Shown one piece after another: positions 26,618 through 37,400 of a stretch of 64,000 nt of DNA (the stretch's first letter is position 1; every line of letters starts with the position of its first letter). The notes beneath the pieces were generated by a model. That model did no database searches, was not told where the DNA came from, and saw only the letters and a list, made by a program, of their open reading frames with translations. The DNA is from Ignavibacteria bacterium (GTDB taxonomy: Bacteria > Bacteroidota > Ignavibacteria > Kapaibacteriales > Kapaibacteriaceae): NCBI GenBank assembly GCA_015709655.1, contig CP054181.1, forward strand, positions 2,538,207 to 2,602,206. Direction: 5' to 3'. Position numbers and translations under genes: made by a program.

Positions 26618-27982
26618 ATGTCAATGCTAACGCGAAGGCAGTGTGTACGATTACTGCCGCCAAGGAAAATCTTTCCAGTAGTGGTCATTAGTGTATTGTT
26701 GATCGCTACGAGTACGATGCGGACACAAGAGGTGCTGACCCTTCAACAGTGTATGACCTTGGCTTTGGAAAACCATGAAACTGTACAGATCGGTGGTAAT
26801 GCAGTTAAAATAAGTGAGAGTCGGGCTGCAGAGGCACGGTCTGGCTACATTCCCAAGGTTACGGTTAATGCCGACTACAAGTATTTCCTGGAGTTGCCGC
26901 ACCAGTTAATGCCATTGTCAACCTTTAACCCGATGGCACAGGAAGGACAGTTTAAGGAGGCTCAGTTTGGTGTCCCGCATAACGCCAATGCATCGATTAC
27001 TGCATCAATGGTGCTGTACAGTCCTCAGATTGGTGGTGCAATAAGCGGTGCTTCTACTGCAACTGAGCTAGCGCGCCTTCAAAAAACACAGTCGGAAGAT
27101 GCTCTTCGCTATAGCGTTGCCTTAGCATACTACCAGGCACAGCTCCTGGAGCATCAACGTGATTTTGCCTCAGGTAATCTGGAGAACTCCCGGAGGTTGC
27201 TGGCAAGCACTCAGTTGCTGTACCAGCAACTAATGGTAAAGAAAACCGATGTTAGCAGGGTAGAGCTGCAGATTGAACAGATTGAATCTCGCATTGAGTT
27301 TCTTCGAAGCTCGTATGAACAGGTTATGCTTACATTAAAAATGCTGATGGGAGCCGAACCAAACAGTCAGATATCCGTTGCTCCACTCGCAATCCCTGAT
27401 GGTCCAGAAGCCTCAGCACCGCGATACATAGATCAGGAAGTACTCCAAGGTCAGAAAAAACTCCTTGAAAACGAAATAAACTGGCTGCAGAAATCACGGT
27501 ATCTCCCAACGATTAGCGTGGTTGCCCAGTACGGTCTGAACGGCTTTGGATATGACAAAGCACCAAACGAATTTATAAAAACTTATCCCGTAGGGTTTGT
27601 CGGCCTGCAGCTTACCTATCCGGTATTTAATGGGACAGCAACGGTTGAAAAGATTCAGCAAAAAGAGCTGGAGCTAAGTAATAACTTGTTGCAGCAGCAA
27701 CTGGTAACTCATAAGACGGTGGTTGAAACACAGAATGCCATAAACCGGCTTGAGCTGTCAAAACAAACCCTGCACACTACGCGACATCAGGTAGAGTTTG
27801 CCGACGAGATATACCGCCAGGTTGTTCTGCAGCAAAAAGAGGGCACGGCATCGCTTGCAGATGTCTTATTAGCCGACGGAGCTCTTCGAGAGGCACAGCA
27901 AGGCTATATCACCGCTTCGACGGAATTTTTGAAAGCCCGGCTGGAGTTGCTTCGATTAAACGGTCTTCTCTCATCACTATAA
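26618..27982 (+). CDS. TolC-family outer-membrane efflux protein
   Basis: 454 residues. A signal peptide (about 18-36) is followed by two outer-membrane efflux repeats: the first starts LTLQQCMTLALENHETVQIG, the second is in the C-terminal half (LVTHKTVVETQNAINRLELS). Long helices with Gln/Glu/Leu heptads form the periplasmic tunnel. It is the outer channel for the adaptor and pump encoded next. First gene of the operon; 11 bases separate it from the adaptor gene. Confidence 0.93.
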   Translation: MSMLTRRQCVRLLPPRKIFPVVVISVLLIATSTMRTQEVLTLQQCMTLALENHETVQIGGNAVKISESRAAEARSGYIPKVTVNADYKYFLELPHQLMPLSTFNPMAQEGQFKEAQFGVPHNANASITASMVLYSPQIGGAISGASTATELARLQKTQSEDALRYSVALAYYQAQLLEHQRDFASGNLENSRRLLASTQLLYQQLMVKKTDVSRVELQIEQIESRIEFLRSSYEQVMLTLKMLMGAEPNSQISVAPLAIPDGPEASAPRYIDQEVLQGQKKLLENEINWLQKSRYLPTISVVAQYGLNGFGYDKAPNEFIKTYPVGFVGLQLTYPVFNGTATVEKIQQKELELSNNLLQQQLVTHKTVVETQNAINRLELSKQTLHTTRHQVEFADEIYRQVVLQQKEGTASLADVLLADGALREAQQGYITASTEFLKARLELLRLNGLLSSL

Positions 27983-27993
27983 CCGGAGTATTT

Positions 27994-29067
27994 ATGAGCA
28001 CACCTTCGAAAACGCTGCGCAGAGTTGCTATTATACTGGCATTAACAGTAGTCGGTTTTGCTGTTTTGTTGGTTTTATACAAGAACAAGTCAGATGCTGA
28101 CCGGCAAGTTTACCGGCAGGATAATGAGAGAGCCATACAGGTAAAAGTGTATCGTGTGGCAGATGAAGATCTGGAATTATCCGGATCATTCACGGGGATG
28201 TTTGATCCGAATCAGGAGAGTAAAATAAGCGCCGATGTTCAAGGTAAGGTGCGCATGCTGCATGTTGATGTTGGTGACCGGGTTGGTGCCGGTACTACGC
28301 TCGTGCAACTCGACAATGATTTGCTGAAACTTCAGCTACAAGCTTCCGACGTACAAATTGAAGGGCTTGAGGCAGATGTAAAACGATTTACTGTTCTGGC
28401 TATAGCAGAAGCTGTTCAGGGAGTACAGCTTGAAAAGTCAGCCCTTGCTCTTCAGGCTGCCCGGGTACAGCGCTCAACGGTGCTTGAACAAATTCAAAGG
28501 TCATCGGTCAAAGCCCCCTTCAGCGGTATTATTACCGCTAAGTTCACAGAAGCCGGCGGGTTCGCCGCACCAGGAGTGCCTCTGCTTCAGATTACCGATA
28601 TCGGAAAGCTTCGGTTTACCATCAATGTACCCGAATCCGAAGTTAGCTTCTTTCGCGTTGGTGATACTCACCGAATCAGTCTGATGGCATATCCTGAAAC
28701 CAGTGTCGAGGGTCGGGTGATTATGGTTGGCAGTAAGGCAAATCCGGGTAATAGCTTTCCAGTTCAGTATCTCGTTCAGAACTTTGCCGATTTGCGCATC
28801 AAGGCGGGAATGTTTGGCAGCGTGATGATAAAGAAGCCCATCACCAAAACTGGATTGATGATACCTGCCACGAGTGTGGTTACGGTAAACGGTGAAAGCA
28901 GTGTGTATGTTGTCAGCAATGGGAAGGCACGTTTAACACCAATCACGCTTGGCAGACAAAGCAACAGTAGGGTTGCGGTTGAGTCAGGGTTACGCCCAGG
29001 TGATGCTATTGTTACTGACGGACTGCTGAATGTTTTTAACAACGCAAATGTGCGCATTCAACAGTGA
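27994..29067 (+). CDS. RND efflux periplasmic adaptor subunit (membrane fusion protein)
   Basis: 357 residues. N-terminal membrane anchor (about 10-28), lipoyl/barrel-sandwich halves (GKVRMLHVDVGDRVGAGTTLVQLD, and SSVKAPFSGIITAKF with GGFAAPGVPLLQI) flanking a short helical hairpin, a beta-barrel and a C-terminal domain with GLRPGDAIVTDGL. It joins the TolC-like channel to the RND pump. The coding sequence ends 7 bases before the pump start. Confidence 0.93.
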   Translation: MSTPSKTLRRVAIILALTVVGFAVLLVLYKNKSDADRQVYRQDNERAIQVKVYRVADEDLELSGSFTGMFDPNQESKISADVQGKVRMLHVDVGDRVGAGTTLVQLDNDLLKLQLQASDVQIEGLEADVKRFTVLAIAEAVQGVQLEKSALALQAARVQRSTVLEQIQRSSVKAPFSGIITAKFTEAGGFAAPGVPLLQITDIGKLRFTINVPESEVSFFRVGDTHRISLMAYPETSVEGRVIMVGSKANPGNSFPVQYLVQNFADLRIKAGMFGSVMIKKPITKTGLMIPATSVVTVNGESSVYVVSNGKARLTPITLGRQSNSRVAVESGLRPGDAIVTDGLLNVFNNANVRIQQ

Positions 29068-29074
29068 GAATATC

Positions 29075-32000
29075 ATGAATATCACCAAGATTGCAATCGA
29101 AAGACCATCACTGATTGTTGTGATGTTTAGTGTAATAACACTGTTGGGTGTTATTGGGTTTACAAATCTGGGCTACGAGCTGATGCCCGATTTTAACCAG
29201 CCGGTTGTGGTAATACGAACGCTCTACCCGGGGGCAGACCCGTTCGAGGTAGAATCATCAGTATCTCGCCGAATCGAAGATGCATTGTCGAACGTTGAGG
29301 GGGTAGAATACCTGGTTACCAAGTCATTGCCAAATGCTTCGGTGATCATTGCTAATCTAAAGTACGGGACGAACCTTGATAAAACGATGCAGGATGCTCA
29401 GCGGTATATCGACAACATTCGTAAGGATTTACCGAAAGATATTCAAAGCCCCGTAATGACAAAAGTTTCGCCGAATGACCTGCCGATGATGTCGGTAAGC
29501 GCAACGGCATCGGTACCGCCGGTGGAGTTCTACCGCCTGATGAAGGATGAGTATCTGCCGCAGATTCAACAGTTAAAGGGTGTGGCAGAGATCACCATGA
29601 TTGGTGGAGAAGAGCGCGAGATCTCGGTACAGGTTCATAATGAAAAACTCCAGTTGTACAGGATCTCACTGTACCAGGTTGTAGAAGCAATAAACCGTTC
29701 AGGTATAGACCTACCCGTGGGTGCTATCGAAGCAAAGGGTAATCGCAGTACAGTTCGGCTTGCTGGGAGGTTTACCACAGTGGCAGACATTGAGAATGTC
29801 CAGATCGGTATGCCGGTTCCGGGCTCACCCGTCTACGTGAAAGATATTGCCACCGTGGTTGACGGAGTTGCAGAACCTACGTCGGTAAGTCGCCTGAATG
29901 CTGTCCCAGGCATTGGCCTGCTGATTAAGAAACAAGGTGATGCCAATGCCGTTGATGTATCTGCACTGGTCCGGGATGCATTTACCAGGATTGAAAAGGC
30001 TGAGGGGAATAAAAACGTAAAGTTTACGATTACTGATGACAATACCGACAATACGATTGCAGCTGTAAACTCTGTTGTCTTTGACTTAATCCTGGCTGTT
30101 ATCCTGGTGTCGTTGGTAATGTTACTCTTCCTGCGTAGCTACAGAAACTCACTGATTGTTTTAGTAGCAATACCAACGTCACTGATAACGGCGTTTGCAG
30201 TCATGTGGCTGCTGGGTTATACCCTGAATTTGATGACGTTGCTGGCTATGTCGCTGATTATTGGTATCCTGGTTGACGATGCCACCGTTGTGCTTGAAAA
30301 TATACAGCGACATTTGGACATGGGGAAAGAGAAACGCATAGCTGCGTTTGACGGACGTATGGAAATCGGCTTTTCCGCATTGTCCATAACCCTGGTTGAC
30401 GTCGTGGTGTTTCTGCCAATCCTGTTCCTTCAGGTGTTTGTTGCCGACATGCTTAAGCAATTCTCTGTCGTAGTGATCACATCAACACTCACGAGTCTTC
30501 TTGTTGGATTTACGCTAACACCATGGATGGCTTCGCGCATCGGAAAGTCAGAAAATCTTCAGCCTACAAATGTGCTGAACAGATTCCTCTTGTGGTTTGA
30601 ATCTCAACTGTCGCGCTTCATCGAGTGGTATCGTTCAACACTTGCCTGGGTACTTCAGCATAAACTCATCTTTGTGGGCTTCGTAATTCTTCTGCTCGCC
30701 GGGACGGTTGTGATGATGCAGCAGAATATTATTGGCAAGGAGTTGATTGCAACCGGTGATCAGGGAAAGTTCAGACTGTTTCTCGAGTATGATAAAAACG
30801 CTCCGCTTGAGCATAACAACAGAATGTCGGAACAGGTCGAGAAAGACATTCTGCAAAAACCAGAAGTATTATCGGTGTTTAGCAACGTTGGCGGGCCGGG
30901 AACCGGAATGGGCTCTGTGGGTGTTGGCCTTCCGTACAAAACCGAGCTGACGGTTCAGCTTCGCCCCAAAAAAGAACGCGGTAACATTGCAACCGAAGCA
31001 TTTATGCGTTCTCTGCGGGAACAACTACAGGACAGGTATGCGGGCATTCACGTTTCAATGATGGCCTTAGGTCTTGTACCACGGTCAGCCCCGATCGAGA
31101 TTACGTTGAGCGGAGGAAATGTTGACACGGTTATGAAGGCTGCACGGGCACTTCAGGCAACCGTTGCAGGTATCCCCGGTGCCGATAATGTCCGGCTGTC
31201 AGTGGAGGAAGGTGCACCGGAATATAAGGTATCTCCTGACAAGGATCTCATGCAGAGGTTCGGACTCAACACGGCCTACGTTGGACTCAACCTGCGGACT
31301 GCGTTTGCCGGCAATGATGATGCAACATTAACTGATAAAGGCACTGAGTATCCTGTGCGCATACGGCTGGACCGGTTTAGCAGGAGCAGCTATTCCGATG
31401 TTACCAATCTGGCGGTCGTAAATCCGGCCGGCCTTCCGATACGCGTATCACAGTTTGCGCGGGTAGAAGGAGGTAACGCTTTGTCGCAACTGGAGCGATT
31501 GGACCGCCAGCCTGCTGTGACAATCACTGCTGACGCTCTGGGACGTCCGTCTGGTTCTGTTGCGGATGACGTAGTAACCTATATTACCAACAATCCACTT
31601 CCCGCAGGGGTGCAAATGGCATGGGGCAGCGACATCAAGCGGCAGAATGACAGTTTTGGTGCGCTTGGATCAGTATTGCTGATCTCATTCCTGTTGATTT
31701 ACCTAATAATGGTGGCGCTGTACGACAGTTATCTTTACCCGTTTGTAGCATTGTTTGCAATTCCTGTTGCTGCAATCGGAGCATTCCTGGCATTGAATCT
31801 TACCATGAGTAATCTTAGCCTTTTTGCATTACTGGGGCTTATTATGCTCATGGGGCTTGTAACCAAAAACTCAATTCTGATCGTTGACTTTACAAACCAA
31901 CTGAAAGCTGAAGGGAAGGGGCTTAAGGATGCACTTATCACGGCAGGAGCCGAGCGGATGCGTCCGATACTGATGACGACACTGTCAATGGCTATCGGGA

Positions 32001-32173
32001 TGCTACCAATAGCACTTGCATCCGGTACCGCATCGGAATGGAAAAACGGACTTGCCTGGGTAATAATTGGAGGGCTTCTTTCGTCTCTAGTATTAACAGT
32101 GTACCTTGTTCCACTCGTCTATCACACTGTTGATACCCTTAAACACAAACTTCTTAAAACCAACTATCCGTAG
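29075..32173 (+). CDS. RND multidrug efflux permease (HAE1/AcrB-like)
   Basis: 1032 residues, normal for the family. Twelve membrane segments in two halves, each with a large periplasmic porter domain. The proton-relay acids are visible in TM4 (GILVDDATVVLENIQRH) and the matching Lys in TM10 (LMGLVTKNSILIVDF). The N-terminal ITKIAIERPSLIVV is typical. The start at 29075 is used because the longer open frame runs back into the adaptor gene. Substrate cannot be told; the sequence looks more like the drug (HAE1) than the heavy-metal (HME) class. Confidence 0.95.
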   Translation: MNITKIAIERPSLIVVMFSVITLLGVIGFTNLGYELMPDFNQPVVVIRTLYPGADPFEVESSVSRRIEDALSNVEGVEYLVTKSLPNASVIIANLKYGTNLDKTMQDAQRYIDNIRKDLPKDIQSPVMTKVSPNDLPMMSVSATASVPPVEFYRLMKDEYLPQIQQLKGVAEITMIGGEEREISVQVHNEKLQLYRISLYQVVEAINRSGIDLPVGAIEAKGNRSTVRLAGRFTTVADIENVQIGMPVPGSPVYVKDIATVVDGVAEPTSVSRLNAVPGIGLLIKKQGDANAVDVSALVRDAFTRIEKAEGNKNVKFTITDDNTDNTIAAVNSVVFDLILAVILVSLVMLLFLRSYRNSLIVLVAIPTSLITAFAVMWLLGYTLNLMTLLAMSLIIGILVDDATVVLENIQRHLDMGKEKRIAAFDGRMEIGFSALSITLVDVVVFLPILFLQVFVADMLKQFSVVVITSTLTSLLVGFTLTPWMASRIGKSENLQPTNVLNRFLLWFESQLSRFIEWYRSTLAWVLQHKLIFVGFVILLLAGTVVMMQQNIIGKELIATGDQGKFRLFLEYDKNAPLEHNNRMSEQVEKDILQKPEVLSVFSNVGGPGTGMGSVGVGLPYKTELTVQLRPKKERGNIATEAFMRSLREQLQDRYAGIHVSMMALGLVPRSAPIEITLSGGNVDTVMKAARALQATVAGIPGADNVRLSVEEGAPEYKVSPDKDLMQRFGLNTAYVGLNLRTAFAGNDDATLTDKGTEYPVRIRLDRFSRSSYSDVTNLAVVNPAGLPIRVSQFARVEGGNALSQLERLDRQPAVTITADALGRPSGSVADDVVTYITNNPLPAGVQMAWGSDIKRQNDSFGALGSVLLISFLLIYLIMVALYDSYLYPFVALFAIPVAAIGAFLALNLTMSNLSLFALLGLIMLMGLVTKNSILIVDFTNQLKAEGKGLKDALITAGAERMRPILMTTLSMAIGMLPIALASGTASEWKNGLAWVIIGGLLSSLVLTVYLVPLVYHTVDTLKHKLLKTNYP

Positions 32174-32180
32174 GTGAGCT

Positions 32181-32624
32181 ATGCGTGCACTCTGTATGTT
32201 TCTTGCGCTGATTCTTCCGGTAACAGCAGGATTTGCCGGCGGTGATTCGGAAGGGTATTCGTTGACGGTGGAATTTGAAAACCTTAGGAGTCCCGAGGGT
32301 ACCCTGATTGTTGCTCTGTACAACAAGGACGGGACAATCCCTGATGAGAAGTTCGAACATTATTATAAAATTGGACAAACGGGTATTGTGAGCACCAAGG
32401 CCCAATATACCTTTACAGATTTGCCGGAAGGAACCTATGCGGTTAGTGTTCTGCATGACGAGAACAACAATGGCAAGATTGATAAAAAGTTTATCGTTCC
32501 CAAAGAGGGTATTGGCTTTTCCAGAATCACGTCCATTGGCCTTACCAACCGTCCGAACTTTAAAAAAGCATCGTTCCAACTCACCGGGAACAAGAAGATT
32601 ACAATCCATATCATCTATATGTAG
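32181..32624 (+). CDS. DUF2141 family secreted protein
   Basis: 147 residues. Signal peptide (1-19, ending TAGFAG) and one beta-sandwich DUF2141 domain: GTLIVALYNKDG, FTDLPEGTYAVSVLHDENNNGKIDKKF and GFSRI. The DENNNGKID loop may bind calcium. Function unknown; DUF2141 proteins are frequent in Bacteroidota. It starts 7 bases after the pump gene, so it is part of the efflux operon. Confidence 0.85.
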   Translation: MRALCMFLALILPVTAGFAGGDSEGYSLTVEFENLRSPEGTLIVALYNKDGTIPDEKFEHYYKIGQTGIVSTKAQYTFTDLPEGTYAVSVLHDENNNGKIDKKFIVPKEGIGFSRITSIGLTNRPNFKKASFQLTGNKKITIHIIYM

Positions 32625-32708
32625 TTCCGACCGCGCCTGGTACCGTCAGATGTCCCATTTAAGTAGCTTTGTACCAAACGAATCTAACTGTAACGTGATA
32701 CGGAGAAT

Positions 32709-33302
32709 ATGAAGCAGTTTACTAACCGACAAATCGAAATCATGGAAGCCGCTACAGCCCGGATTGACATGCATGGAATTCAGAATCTCACAATTAAAAA
32801 CCTGGCCGCCGACCTTGGTGTATCGGAGCCAGCACTGTACCGACATTTTGATGGGAAAAACGAAATTCTCCTGGGCGTACTCCGCTACTTTATAGATCGG
32901 ATGGAACTGCGGCTACAGGAACTGCTTCAGGCTTCCTATAACTGTGATGCCGAACAGTTACGAGCCATCTTTATGTCCCAGTTAACAACATTCACAGCCA
33001 GACCAGCCATTGTTTCGGTCATGTTTGCAGAGAGTATCTTTCAGTTTGATGACAGACTGAATGCTGCTGTTCTTGACATCATGACGATCGTACGTTCATA
33101 CGTTGAAAAAAATATCAAACACGGCCAGCAGACAGGTGAGTACTCTTCGTTTCTGGGTGCCGAAGCCATAACCACTATCATTACCGGTGCGATGCGTATG
33201 GCAGTGCTTACCTGGAAGCTGTCGGGACGTAAATCAAATTTGATCAGGAACGGAACAGTTGTTCTCGACGGTATCATCACAATGATTTCACATAACCATT
33301 AA
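32709..33302 (+). CDS. TetR/AcrR family transcriptional regulator
   Basis: 197 residues. N-terminal helix-turn-helix (IEIMEAATARIDMHGIQNLTIKNLAADLGVSEPALYRHFDGKNEIL, about 9-53) and a helical ligand-binding C-terminal half. Encoded inside the efflux operon, so it probably represses it through the palindrome at 26583-26598, giving autoregulation. The ligand is unknown. Confidence 0.92.
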   Translation: MKQFTNRQIEIMEAATARIDMHGIQNLTIKNLAADLGVSEPALYRHFDGKNEILLGVLRYFIDRMELRLQELLQASYNCDAEQLRAIFMSQLTTFTARPAIVSVMFAESIFQFDDRLNAAVLDIMTIVRSYVEKNIKHGQQTGEYSSFLGAEAITTIITGAMRMAVLTWKLSGRKSNLIRNGTVVLDGIITMISHNH

Positions 33303-33310
33303 GGAGCTTT

Positions 33311-33784
33311 ATGAAAATATTCTTGTTAACCCTGATAACTACTGTTACATTGTGGGGCTGCTCGTCTGAAACACATAATCATGCAGAACACGATCACCAG
33401 GCGCCAGAACATACCGAAGAAGCACATCATGAGCACCATCACGGTGATCAGGCTGGGACATTAGAGCTGAACAATGGTGCCAAATGGATGGTGAATACCG
33501 AGATGAAGCCGTTTGTGCAGGAAGGCGAGAAACTGGTTCAGCAGTACGTTAACGCAAACAGCACTGACTATAAAAAACTTGCTGCAAATCTCACTACCCA
33601 GAATGATCAGTTGATGTCAAGCTGCACCATGGATGGCAAGAGTCACGATGAACTTCACAAGTGGCTGCACCCGCACCTTGATTTGGTTGAAGACCTTGCC
33701 GAAGCGCCGGATGCCTCAGTGGCAATGGACGTTGTGAAGAAACTTCAGGAATCGTACGGTCTGTATCATCAATATTTTGAATAA
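33311..33784 (+). CDS. His-rich lipoprotein, putative metal-binding
   Basis: 157 residues. Lipobox-type signal peptide (TTVTLWGCSS, Cys 17). A His/Glu-rich stretch follows (about 21-46, with HHEHHHGD), then a helical domain (about 50-157) with Cys in SSCTMDG and further His (HDELHKWLHPHLD). The pattern suggests metal binding outside the inner membrane. It sits 8 bases after the TetR gene and 17 before a b-type cytochrome gene; this pair may be functionally linked. Family not recognised. Confidence 0.7.
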   Translation: MKIFLLTLITTVTLWGCSSETHNHAEHDHQAPEHTEEAHHEHHHGDQAGTLELNNGAKWMVNTEMKPFVQEGEKLVQQYVNANSTDYKKLAANLTTQNDQLMSSCTMDGKSHDELHKWLHPHLDLVEDLAEAPDASVAMDVVKKLQESYGLYHQYFE

Positions 33785-33801
33785 AATAAGGTAGTACTTT
33801 T

Positions 33802-34374
33802 ATGAAAACGACGGCGAAATTTACCGTGCTCCATCGCACCCTTCATTGGGTGATGGCATTAGCGATGATGATACTGTTTGCAACGGGCTTCCTACGGATG
33901 ACATGGATGTCGAAGAGTACGGTGGTTTCGGTATTATCTGAAACAGCTGAAACCAAATCACTCCTAAAAGATCAGATGGTTGGTATTGCAAAATCCATCC
34001 AGGCTCCAATGTGGGAGTGGCACGAACTTTTTGCTCACATTATGATAATTACCATTGTTGTGCGGATCGTTTACATGCTGACGAAGGGAATACGATTCCC
34101 CAAACCATTCGGATCCGGCATCAGTGTAAAGGAACGCTTACAGGGCATGGTCTATGTCTATTTTTATGCCTTCGTCCTGGTTCAGGGAGCAACAGGCATC
34201 ATTATGGAAAAGGGGCTTTTCCAGTCGTTCCAGGATACCGCCGAAAGTATTCACAAACTTGGCTTATATCTGTTTCCGATCTTCATCGTTCTGCATCTTG
34301 CCGGTATCGTTCTTGCTGAACATACCACTAAAAAAGGCATCGTCTCGAACATGATTGGCGGCGATAACTCATAG
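33802..34374 (+). CDS. Cytochrome b561/b-type membrane cytochrome
   Basis: 190 residues, four membrane helices. Candidate heme His: LHRTLHWVMA (TM1), WEWHELFAHIMI (TM2) and IHKLGLYLFPIFIVLHLAG (TM4). This resembles the di-heme cytochrome b561 or Ni/Fe-hydrogenase b-type subunit family, which pass electrons between quinol and a periplasmic partner. The partner is unknown. Last gene of the operon; a terminator follows. Confidence 0.8.
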   Translation: MKTTAKFTVLHRTLHWVMALAMMILFATGFLRMTWMSKSTVVSVLSETAETKSLLKDQMVGIAKSIQAPMWEWHELFAHIMIITIVVRIVYMLTKGIRFPKPFGSGISVKERLQGMVYVYFYAFVLVQGATGIIMEKGLFQSFQDTAESIHKLGLYLFPIFIVLHLAGIVLAEHTTKKGIVSNMIGGDNS

Positions 34375-34423
34375 TTGAGTTGTAGTTCCTCAAGCTACAT
34401 TTGCAGACATATTCAGCTAAAAG

Positions 34424-34461
34424 AAAACAACCGATACACGCATACGCGTATCGGTTGTTTT
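34424..34461. terminator. Bidirectional terminator between convergent genes
   Basis: AAAACAACCGATAC and GTATCGGTTGTTTT form a 14-bp stem, with further pairing inside. A-rich on one side and T-rich on the other, it can serve both the efflux operon (+) and the beta-helix gene (-). Confidence 0.88.
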
Positions 34462-34493
34462 GTGTTCAAGGCTCACGATAACGAGAACCGGCA

Positions 34494-37400
34494 TTATTCC
34501 TGCGTGACAGCCATGATTAACATCTCCAGGTCCGAGTCAGTACGTTGAATTGCCACTGAATACAGTCCGGGGGCAAGGGGGGTATGGGGTGCAACTACCG
34601 TTGTGCTACTGCCGGATCCCTTTGTACGGAACACAAGCCTGCCGGTTATATCACGAATGATAATTTCCTGACTGATATCCGGCAAACCCATGCAAGATAT
34701 TGTAAATGTACCGCGATTGGGATTCGGGTAGATCGAATATCTGCCTGCTGTGGTACTGCCGTGATGAACCGATGAGGTCCGAACCGTAACAGCTATGCCG
34801 TTGGTATGTAGTTCGGCAGGGTAACCACACTCTTCCGAAGAAAATACTCGTGCGCTGATAGTGTCGGTCTCTGTAAAATCAACACCAAAAACTGCCTTAT
34901 ATGTTTTTTTATTTCCATCACTGACCGTTATGCCGTTCTTAAGCCATTCGATGTAAGGTTCAGCACCAAGATTCTCTGATTTAACCTGGAACGTGACCTC
35001 GGTGTTCAAAGCAACTGTAGTGCTTGGCGTAACCGATATTGATGCAGTGACAAGTACACTGTCGGTACACCAGTGCTCGAACGCACCAATGTCCACACTA
35101 CTACCTGAAATTCGAGCTGCCCCGGTAACGTCCAACAGTGCGCCTGACAAATCAGGAACCTTCCCTACATCAAAAACAGTATTGTCGCCTGAATTGATAA
35201 GCTGACTCGACGAGGCTAGACGGTAATTATTCTTATCTTCCTCAACAAAGAGGGGACCGTGAATTGGTGTTCCGGCAGGCGACGGCGACTCCGCCGCAAA
35301 GGCGGAATAACGTCCGGAGCTGCCAATCACACTGTGATTTGTGTTCTTCAGAATCGTGGAAGAATCGGCAAGGTTTGTAGGGACGTTATTAACAACTACC
35401 GAATTCCGAAGCTTTACCGTTGTACTGCCACCATAGATACCGCCACCGTTAGCAGCGGTATTACCGGCTATTGTGGTATTCGTGATAATGGTGTTGCCAG
35501 AAGCCGTGCTTCCGGCACCAATAGCGCCACCACTGCCGGTTGCCGTATTGCCATAGAACAGGGAACTGGTAATAAGAAGCTCAAAGCCCCCTTCAGCACC
35601 TACTCCGCCACCGGATGCAGCATTGTTGTTGATAAACAGTGATGACTCCACAGACGCCTTGCCACCATCAGTATTAAAGATTCCACCACCGGATCCCGTT
35701 GCTGAGTTGTGAGAGAATACAGTTCTGCTGAATACGGACGAACTACCGTGTGCATTACAAACGGCACCTCCATTACCTGCTGAAGAGTTTCGGGTGAAGT
35801 AACAGGATGTAAAACGCAGTGAAGAACCACCAGAATAAACGCCACCACCACCCGTGGATCCACCGGACGAACATGAATTTCCGCCTATGGAGAGATTCCG
35901 AAGGTAACCGGATGAATTTAGGCTAACAATACCGCCGCCTCCGGACCGAGGAACATCCTGCCCCAGAATGGTTGCTGGCGACTCACCGTTGGCATTACCG
36001 TTGGTGACTGTAAACCCATCGAGCGTAAAATTGGTTGCACCAACAATTGATACAACATGGTACGAATTGTCAGACGTGTTGCCGATTATTCCCAGGTCGC
36101 CATCCAGTACGGTTTTGTTTGTGTCGAAGAGCGAGGCAGAGTCTGTTTGACGCGAGCTGAACGCCGCCTCAGCTCCGGCAAAGCCACCAAAGATGTGGAT
36201 ACCGTTTTTTATCAGGAAGGTGTTATCCCGGACGTCGGTACTCTGACCAGCAGCAGCTGTGGGTTTGTAGGTGCCCCTGGCAACCCAAATGGTGTCGCCT
36301 GACTTGGCGGTTGCTAACGCGTCCTGAAGTTTGGTAAACGCGTTTTCCCAGCTTGTTCCGTTGTTGTTGCCGGTTGCGGCCTCGTTTACAAACCATGCGG
36401 ACACCAGGTACATCTTCACGGTGTTGGTGGTGATGGCGGTTGGCGTAACACATGCTGCTGATGAAGTAACCTTTGCTGAAAACACGTCGTTGGCACTGAA
36501 ATCCATACCGGCAACTGCCTGGTAGGTTGTTCCTGATGCCCCTGGTATTGGTGAGTTGTTCTTCAGCCACTGCACAGCAGGGTTGCCACCGGCATTATCA
36601 AGGTATAACGTAAACGTTACGGTACTGTTGACGGTTACTCTGGAGTCCGGTGCCGCTGCTATCGAGGCTTTAAACTGTGCGGGTTGCGTGCAGCTGTGCT
36701 CGAATGCGCCAACATCGATGTTCTTGCCAATGATGCGGTCCTTGCCGGCTACGTCAGTTGTTGTACCGGAAATATCTGGGGTTGCACCTGCAGCATACAA
36801 CAAGCTGTCGCCGGCGTTGATTGATTCTGATGCAGCCGACGGACGGTAATCCCTCCGCGCAGAGTCAACAAAAAACGGACCTGCTACGGGTGTCCCGTCG
36901 GGTTGGGTACTGCCGTTAGCAACATACCGGATACCAATGGGTAATCCCAAGATGTTGCATCTGCCAAGCCTTAGTACCTCAGGCGTGAGCTTGGCGTCGG
37001 CGGGGGAGTTGCCAACGATGATTGAATTACGAATCTTTGTGGACGTACCGTCGTCATAAATGCCGCCGCCGGTTTTCGCAGAATTTTGTATGATCGTTGC
37101 ATTCGTTACTACCATGTCAGAGCCGCTGTCGTCATCGGCGCATCCGATGCCACCTCCGTTGACTGATGCGCTGTTCCTGGTGGCCAGGATGCCGGTAATA
37201 ACGGCGTTAGCTCCCTGGGCAAGACCGATGGCACCAAAGCTGTTACCTGCCGTGTTCCGGTTGAATACGGAATTGGTAACCCTCATTTGCGCTTCTGACG
37301 TCCCATAAATGGCACCGCCAGAAGTAGCCGCTGTATTGTCAGTAAATACAGCCTGTACAATTGATGAAATACCGGAGTGCTGGTACATGGCTCCGCCAGA

